Shown: positions 30,921-35,228 of the stretch, in pieces | How the letters are laid out: the number at the start of each line of letters is the position of its first letter | Position numbering within the stretch: position 1 is the stretch's first letter | DNA from: UBA6814 sp040753075 | Lineage (GTDB): Bacteria; Desulfobacterota; Desulfovibrionia; Desulfovibrionales; Desulfovibrionaceae | Assembly: GCA_040753075.1 (NCBI GenBank) | Contig: JBFMHA010000032.1 | Coordinates: forward strand, 1 to 35,228 | Direction of reading: 5' to 3' | Length of the DNA stretch: 35,228 bases | Made by a program: the position numbers and the translations under genes | Notes under the pieces: model-generated | The model's database searches: none | What the model was told of the DNA's origin: nothing | What the model saw: only the letters and a program-made list of their open reading frames with translations

Positions 30921-31913
30921 CTAGTCCTTCCGTCCTCTCCCGCTGCGCTCCGGCTCCAGGTCCAGGACGTGGCGGCCCAGGGCGTAGTGCATGAGCACGG
31001 GCCGCTCCACGGCCTGCTCCAGGCGGGTGATGGCCCGGGCCAGGCGGGCGATGTCCCCCTGCATGGCCCGCACCTGGGCCAGGAGCCCCTGCCGGCCCGC
31101 TCCGCCCGAGTCGCCGTCCGGGCCGAAGATGTCCTCCAGCTCGTTCAGCACCAGGTCGACCCGGCCCTCCAGGGTGGCCAGCACGTTGTTGCCCACGTGG
31201 GCCATGCCGCCCGCGGCCTTGGCCAGGGCGTCCCGGCCCAGGGCCAGCATGCGGCCGGCGATGAGGGACACCACCTGGGCGCACTCCGCGAGCAGCCGGG
31301 GATCCAGCCGGTCGAAAAACCTCGCCTCCCGGGCGTAGAGCATGATGATGCCGAAGGGCCGCTGCCCGGCGCTGCGCAGGATGAAGGACAGCCGGGTGCG
31401 GAAGCCCGCCCGGCAGGGCGCCAGGTCGAACTCCTCGCACTCGTCCTCGGACTGGACCGGCCCGTCCGGACCCTCAGGCCCTTCCGGTCCGTCCGGTCCC
31501 TCCGGTCCCTCCGGCCGGGCCGGCCGGGCGGTCAGGTCGGTGATCACGGTCATGCGCTCCGGGTCTTCGCGCACCGCGCGCATGACCGGATGTCTCGGCA
31601 GGGTCTCCACCAGGTCGCGCACGAAGAGCGGGGTGGGCTGGTTGTCCCGGGTGTCGACGGCCACGTTGCGCCACACCGCGTCGCCCTCCCCGGCCTTCTC
31701 GCGCAGGCGGCAGACCGCGATGTCCGCGTCCAGGCGGCGGCGCAGGATGCATCCGCACCGCTCCAGGAAGGCTTCGGGCTCCAGGAGCGACTCCCCCACC
31801 CGGACCAGCTCCAGCAGGGTCTCCAGGAGGAAGACCGCTCCGGCCCGGTCCTTTTCGCACGCGGCCAAGCGCCCGGCCGGCTCGCTGCGGTCGGGGGCTG
31901 GTCCGTGGGTCAT
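30921..31913 (-). CDS. GAF-like sensor with orphan histidine-kinase-type DHp helix, copy 2
   Basis: This 330-residue protein is paralogous to the gene just upstream (31938-33134). Both have a GAF-like central region: LDADIAVCRL, TRLSFILRSAGQRPFGIIMLYAREARFFDRLD. Then comes a helix with a histidine, DALAKAAGGMAHVGNNVLATLEGRV, resembling the H-box of histidine kinases. The C-terminus (LEQAVERPVLMHYALGRHVLDLEP) is shared but unrecognised. No ATPase (N, G) boxes follow, so it cannot be a complete kinase. A run of Gly-Pro-Glu/Asp triplets lies near residues 133-151. It is 24 bases downstream of its paralogue. The function is unknown; a phosphotransfer or dimerisation adaptor is possible. Confidence 0.78.
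   Translation of the reverse strand: MTHGPAPDRSEPAGRLAACEKDRAGAVFLLETLLELVRVGESLLEPEAFLERCGCILRRRLDADIAVCRLREKAGEGDAVWRNVAVDTRDNQPTPLFVRDLVETLPRHPVMRAVREDPERMTVITDLTARPARPEGPEGPDGPEGPEGPDGPVQSEDECEEFDLAPCRAGFRTRLSFILRSAGQRPFGIIMLYAREARFFDRLDPRLLAECAQVVSLIAGRMLALGRDALAKAAGGMAHVGNNVLATLEGRVDLVLNELEDIFGPDGDSGGAGRQGLLAQVRAMQGDIARLARAITRLEQAVERPVLMHYALGRHVLDLEPERSGRGRKD
31459..31515 (-). repeat. 9-bp tandem repeats encoding Gly-Pro-Glu/Asp
   Basis: About six consecutive 9-base units of the type GGACCGGAG/GGACCGGAC, read on the minus strand, encode collagen-like GPE and GPD triplets within the copy-2 GAF-like protein. The paralogue has a short, unrelated linker here. Such repeats expand and contract easily by slippage while preserving the frame. 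Confidence 0.75.
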
Positions 31914-31937
31914 GGTCCGGGCTCCGGGTCGGGGGGG

Positions 31938-33134
31938 TTACAGCCAGGACGGCTTGTCGCAGGAGCGGTCGGGCTCCAGGTCCAGCACGTGGCGGCCGCG
32001 CACGTAATGCATGAGCACCGGCCGCTCCACCGCCTCCTCCAGCTTGGAGATGGCCCGGGCCAGCCGGTCCACGTCGGAGAACATGTAGCGCACCTGCTCC
32101 GCGATCTCCTCCATCTCCCCGCCCGAGGTGATGCCCAGCTTGGCGGAGAGCTCCTCCAGGTCGGCGAGCACGATCTCCACCCGGCCCTGCAGGGTGCCCA
32201 GCACGTTGTTGCCCACGTGGGCCATGCCGCCCGCGGCCTTGGCCAGGGCGTCCTGGCCCATGGCGAAGAGCCGGCCCAGGATGAGCGACACCAGGCTGGC
32301 GCAGTCGCCCAGGAGGTAGCTGTCGTAGCGGTCGAAGTAGTTGGATTGGCGCGAGTAGAGCATGATGAGGCCGAAGGGGGTGTCGTCCAGGTCGCGCAGG
32401 ATGAAGGACAGCCGGGACCGGTAGCCCGCCATGTAGGGCACGCAGTCGAAGGACTCCCCGCCCCGCTCCGGGCCGCGCAGGTCGTTGGAGAGCACGTACG
32501 CGCGGGTGGGCTCCTCGTGCACCGCGCGCATCACCGGATGGCTGGGGTGGGTCTCCTCCAGGTCCTTGACGAAGATGGGCGTGGCGTGGCCGTCGTCGGT
32601 ATTGGAGGCGATGTTCTCCCACACCGGCTCGCCGTCCGCCCCCATGCGCTTGAGCCGGCACACGTAGAGGCAGGCCCCGAGCTCCTTGAGCAGGATCTCG
32701 GCGCTCTCCTCCAGGAAGTCCTCGGCGCGGTGGAACTCGTCGCAGATGGTGATGAGCTCCACCATGATGTCGATGATGAGCGCGCTGTTCTCGTAGGCCC
32801 GCTTCAGGGAGTCGAAGCGCTGCTCCAGCCGGTGGTGAGAGGGGCAGCGCCCCAGCGGCCGGGGGCCGGCGGCCAGGGCCGCGTCCAGGACCCGGCGCTG
32901 CTCGGCCAGGAAGGCCAGGAGCCCGGGCCAGCCCTCCAGGCACTCCGGGACCCGGGGCAGTTCCGGGGGCGTCTCCAGGCTGTCCAGGGTGTCCCGGATG
33001 CTGGCCAGGATGTCGCGCATGGCCTGGCCCACGGGCGCAGGCGCGGCGTTGGCCTGGACCGCCACCTGCCGCTCCAGGACGGAGAGGGGGTCGTCGGCCA
33101 GGTTCAAGAGGTGCAGGGAGGCGCGATTGGGCAT
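31938..33134 (-). CDS. GAF-like sensor with orphan histidine-kinase-type DHp helix, copy 1
   Basis: This 398-residue protein has an N-terminal helical extension, which its downstream paralogue lacks, and a GAF-like domain with GACLYVCRLKRMG and RSRLSFILRDLDDTPFGLIMLYSRQS. After that, DALAKAAGGMAHVGNNVLGTLQGRVEIVLADLEEL forms an H-box-like helix pair with a histidine. No HATPase domain follows. An acidic/helical connector leads to the shared end VERPVLMHYVRGRHVLDLEPDRS. The ATG at 33134 is about 19 bases after a predicted promoter start; an in-frame ATG at 33143 is a possible alternative. Its function is unknown. As a pair, the two genes could carry a phosphoryl group or simply dimerise. Confidence 0.8.
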   Translation of the reverse strand: MPNRASLHLLNLADDPLSVLERQVAVQANAAPAPVGQAMRDILASIRDTLDSLETPPELPRVPECLEGWPGLLAFLAEQRRVLDAALAAGPRPLGRCPSHHRLEQRFDSLKRAYENSALIIDIMVELITICDEFHRAEDFLEESAEILLKELGACLYVCRLKRMGADGEPVWENIASNTDDGHATPIFVKDLEETHPSHPVMRAVHEEPTRAYVLSNDLRGPERGGESFDCVPYMAGYRSRLSFILRDLDDTPFGLIMLYSRQSNYFDRYDSYLLGDCASLVSLILGRLFAMGQDALAKAAGGMAHVGNNVLGTLQGRVEIVLADLEELSAKLGITSGGEMEEIAEQVRYMFSDVDRLARAISKLEEAVERPVLMHYVRGRHVLDLEPDRSCDKPSWL

Positions 33135-33157
33135 GGCGTACATTATTCCTGTATCAG

Positions 33158-33188
33158 GGAAAATAGGGCCTTTGGCCCGGTGTTGCAA
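33158..33188 (-). promoter_or_regulatory. Promoter overlapping a short terminator hairpin
   Basis: TTGCAA (33183-33188) and TATTTT (33160-33165) are 17 bases apart on the minus strand, with about 4/6 matches each. Between them, GGGCC and GGCCC (33166-33178) form a 5-bp stem with an AAA loop and run into TATTTT, a short intrinsic-terminator-like shape. The same stretch could end the ettA/ykgJ transcript and begin the GAF-like pair. Confidence 0.4.
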
Positions 33189-33197
33189 GGGGAGCCT

Positions 33198-33797
33198 TCA
33201 GCCCCGCGGGGCGCGGCCGGCCAGGACCCCGGCCAGCCGGGTCCAGTCCATGGCCTGCAGGGGCGCCGCCCGGCGCAGGAGCAGCCCCTCGGCCAGGGCG
33301 CGGTCCTGCTCGGCCGGGCCGGTGATGCCGAAGAAGGGGAGCATGCGCCGGTGCGCCTCGCGCAGGGCGGCGCGGTCCGGCGCCAGCACGTCGCCGGGGC
33401 GGTCCGCCGTGGGGTCCTCGCCGGGCGCGCAGGCCCGGCCCAGAACCACGTAGCGCCGGCAGGCCGCGGGCCGCAGGGCGTAGGCCGCGCAGCGGCCGCG
33501 GGCCAGGAAGGGGCACCGCGCCCCGCCCCGGACCAGGTTCGCGGCCAGGACCGGCCGCAGGGGCGGGTCCATGATCTCCGTGACGCACCAGGACAGGCCG
33601 GCCACCTCGCAGGCGGTGGCCATGACCGGATGGGAGCAGCAGGCCGCGCAGCCCGGAACGCAGGCCGCGGGCCGGCCAGCCGCGGCCGCTGCGTCCCGCA
33701 CGCTGGCGTCCACCAGGGCGTAGGCGTCGAGCAGGAGGCCCAGCCAGGGCAGCCTGGCCTCGGCCCCGGGGAAGCGCAGCCGGCCCGGGTGGTCCAT
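33198..33797 (-). CDS. YkgJ-family cysteine-cluster protein, near ettA
   Basis: This 199-residue protein has the YkgJ-type layout: CVPGCAACCSHPVMAT near residues 46-61, CPFLARGRCAAYALRPAACRRYVVLGRAC near 95-123, and further downstream helices. The cysteines are likely metal ligands. It differs clearly from the other YkgJ-type gene (29136-29606), so the two are not recent duplicates. The ATG at 33797 has a GGAGG site overlapping the end of ettA, and only 9 bases separate the genes. Function is unknown. Confidence 0.87.
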   Translation of the reverse strand: MDHPGRLRFPGAEARLPWLGLLLDAYALVDASVRDAAAAAGRPAACVPGCAACCSHPVMATACEVAGLSWCVTEIMDPPLRPVLAANLVRGGARCPFLARGRCAAYALRPAACRRYVVLGRACAPGEDPTADRPGDVLAPDRAALREAHRRMLPFFGITGPAEQDRALAEGLLLRRAAPLQAMDWTRLAGVLAGRAPRG

Positions 33798-33806
33798 GCC
33801 CCTCCG

Positions 33807-35228
33807 CTACGCCCTGGTCAGCCTGCGGTACTTGACCCGGTGCGGGGTGTCCGCGTCCTTGCCCAGGCGCTTCTTGCGGTCCTCTTCGTAGTCGGAATAG
33901 TTGCCCTCGAACCACACCGCCTTGCTGTCGCCCTCGAAGGCCAGCATGTGGGTGGCGATGCGGTCCAGGAACCACCGGTCGTGGCTGATGATCAGGGCGC
34001 AGCCCGCGAAGTTGAGGAGCCCCTCCTCCAGGGCGCGCATGGTGTTCACGTCCAGATCGTTGGTCGGCTCGTCCAGGAGCAGCACGTTGCCCCCGTCCTT
34101 GAGCATGCGCGCCAGGTGGACCCGGTTGCGCTCGCCGCCCGAGAGCATGGAGCACTTCTTCTGCTGTTCGGAGCCGGTCAGATTGAACCGGGCCACATAG
34201 GCGCGGGAGTTCACCTCCCGGCCGCCCAGGTTCAGGGTGTCCCGGCCCTCGGTGATGACCTCGAACACGGACCGGTCCGCGTCCAGGGCGTCGCGGTGCT
34301 GGTCCACGTGGGAGAGCTTCACGCTCTCGCCGACGACTATGCTGCCCGAATCCGGGGTCTCCTGGCCGGTGATCATCCGGAACAGGGTGGTCTTGCCCGC
34401 GCCGTTGCCGCCGATGATGCCCACGATGGCGCCGGCCGGGATCACCACGGAGAGGTCGTCGATGAGCAGGTTCTCGCCGTAGCCCTTGGACACGCCCTCC
34501 AACTCGACGACCTGCTTGCCCAGGCGCGGCCCGGGCGGGATGTGGATCTCCAACTCCTTGGCGCGCTTCTCGCCTTCCTGGCCCAGGAGCTGCTCGTAGC
34601 GGGCGATGCGGGCCTTGCTCTTGGCGTGGCGGCCCTTGGGCGCGGTGCGGATCCACTCCAGCTCGCGCTCCAGGGCCTTCTGGCGCTGGCTCTCGCCCTT
34701 CTCCTCGTTGGCGAGGCGGGCCTGCTTCTGCTCCAGCCAGGAGGTGTAGTTGCCCTTCCAGGGGATGCCCCGGCCGCGGTCCAGCTCCAGGATCCAGCCG
34801 GCCACGTTGTCCAGGAAGTAGCGGTCGTGGGTCACGGCGATGACCGTGCCCGGGTAGCGGGCCAGGTGCTGCTCCAGCCAGGCCACGCTCTCGGCGTCCA
34901 GGTGGTTGGTGGGCTCGTCCAGGAGCAGGATGTCCGGGTTCTTGAGGAGCAGCCGGCACAGGGCCACGCGGCGGCGCTCGCCGCCGGAGATGACCGCCAC
35001 CGGGGTGTCCGGGGGCGGACAGCGCAGGGCGTCCATGGCCTGCTCCAGCCGGGAGTCCAGGTCCCAGGCCCCGGCCGCGTCCAGCTTGTCCTGCACCGCG
35101 GCCTGCTGATCCAGGAGCTTCTGCATCTGGTCGTCGTCCATGGGCTCGGCGAACCTGGCGTTGATGGCCTCGAATTCGGCCAGCAGGTCCACGGTCTCCT
35201 GCACGCCCTCGCGCACCACCTCGATGAC
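33807..35228 (-). CDS. ettA: Energy-dependent translational throttle EttA (ABC-F), cut by right edge
   Basis: EttA binds the ribosomal E site and slows the first elongation steps when ATP is low. The visible 473 residues lack the N-terminus and the first Walker A, which lie outside the window; a full EttA is about 555-560 residues. Visible are ABC-1 signature SGGERRRVALCRLLL and Walker B DILLLDEPTNHLD, then the linker with KGNYTSWLEQKQARL. ABC-2 follows, with Walker A GGNGAGKTT, signature SGGERNRVHLARML and LLLDEPTNDLD, ending FEGNYSDYEEDRKKRLG. The closing KYRRLTRA tail supports EttA over other ABC-F members. A YkgJ gene follows 9 bases later. Confidence 0.95.
   Translation of the reverse strand, partial: VIEVVREGVQETVDLLAEFEAINARFAEPMDDDQMQKLLDQQAAVQDKLDAAGAWDLDSRLEQAMDALRCPPPDTPVAVISGGERRRVALCRLLLKNPDILLLDEPTNHLDAESVAWLEQHLARYPGTVIAVTHDRYFLDNVAGWILELDRGRGIPWKGNYTSWLEQKQARLANEEKGESQRQKALERELEWIRTAPKGRHAKSKARIARYEQLLGQEGEKRAKELEIHIPPGPRLGKQVVELEGVSKGYGENLLIDDLSVVIPAGAIVGIIGGNGAGKTTLFRMITGQETPDSGSIVVGESVKLSHVDQHRDALDADRSVFEVITEGRDTLNLGGREVNSRAYVARFNLTGSEQQKKCSMLSGGERNRVHLARMLKDGGNVLLLDEPTNDLDVNTMRALEEGLLNFAGCALIISHDRWFLDRIATHMLAFEGDSKAVWFEGNYSDYEEDRKKRLGKDADTPHRVKYRRLTRA

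Overview
The window is uniformly GC-rich (roughly 70% by eye) and reads as a chromosomal segment of a deltaproteobacterial anaerobe, most likely a Desulfovibrio-type sulfate reducer. The grounds are a futalosine-pathway menaquinone enzyme (MqnC), a tRNA-Sec gene, a hydrogenase-type maturation protease, an HdrD/GlpC-like iron-sulfur protein, two YkgJ-type cysteine-cluster proteins and YeeE/YedE-type membrane proteins. This placement is inferred from gene content, not from a database search.

Positions 1-16833 (minus strand) hold one type VI secretion (T6SS) operon in the order tssJ-tssK-tssL-tssM-tssA-tssB-tssC-hcp-tssE-tssF-tssG-clpV(tssH). Most junctions are overlaps or gaps of a few bases. 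ClpV runs off the left edge. The membrane complex (TssJLM), baseplate (TssEFGK), sheath (TssBC), tube (Hcp), cap/assembly protein (TssA) and sheath recycler (ClpV) are all present. The spike (VgrG/TssI, PAAR) and any effectors are not in the window. A perfect 12-bp hairpin sits between tssC and hcp.

Positions 16834-20787 hold a gene-free, AT-richer stretch, a degenerate EAL plus HDOD protein with a good sigma-70-type promoter, a secreted CBM9-like protein, and an amidohydrolase. Positions 20977-23049 look like an acquired DNA-modification cassette: cytosine-5 methyltransferase, a small unrecognised reading frame, Vsr mismatch endonuclease, and a terminator.

Positions 23067-26691 (minus strand) are the most interesting part. 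Listed in transcription order, two YeeE/YedE-type half-proteins are followed by selC (tRNA-Sec, UCA anticodon, own terminator), an HdrD/GlpC-like protein, a hydrogenase-type maturation protease and an IscU-like protein that lacks canonical cysteines. The first YeeE/YedE half has an in-frame TGA exactly where the family motif has its conserved Cys. Reading continues 38 residues to a stop that overlaps the next start codon. Immediately after the TGA is a hairpin with a GGUCUU loop that fits a bacterial SECIS element. I read it as a Sec-containing YeeE/YedE transporter half encoded next to tRNA-Sec, which standard gene calling would truncate.

Positions 26798-30721 carry a glycerophosphodiester phosphodiesterase and MqnC (minus), then a translationally coupled plus-strand run: CoA-binding protein, YkgJ protein, J-domain protein and a small conserved-looking protein. 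Positions 30921-35228 (minus) hold EttA (cut by the right edge), a second YkgJ protein, and two tandem paralogues that combine a GAF-like sensor with a histidine-kinase-type dimerisation helix but have no ATPase domain. One paralogue carries a collagen-like Gly-Pro-Glu/Asp repeat.
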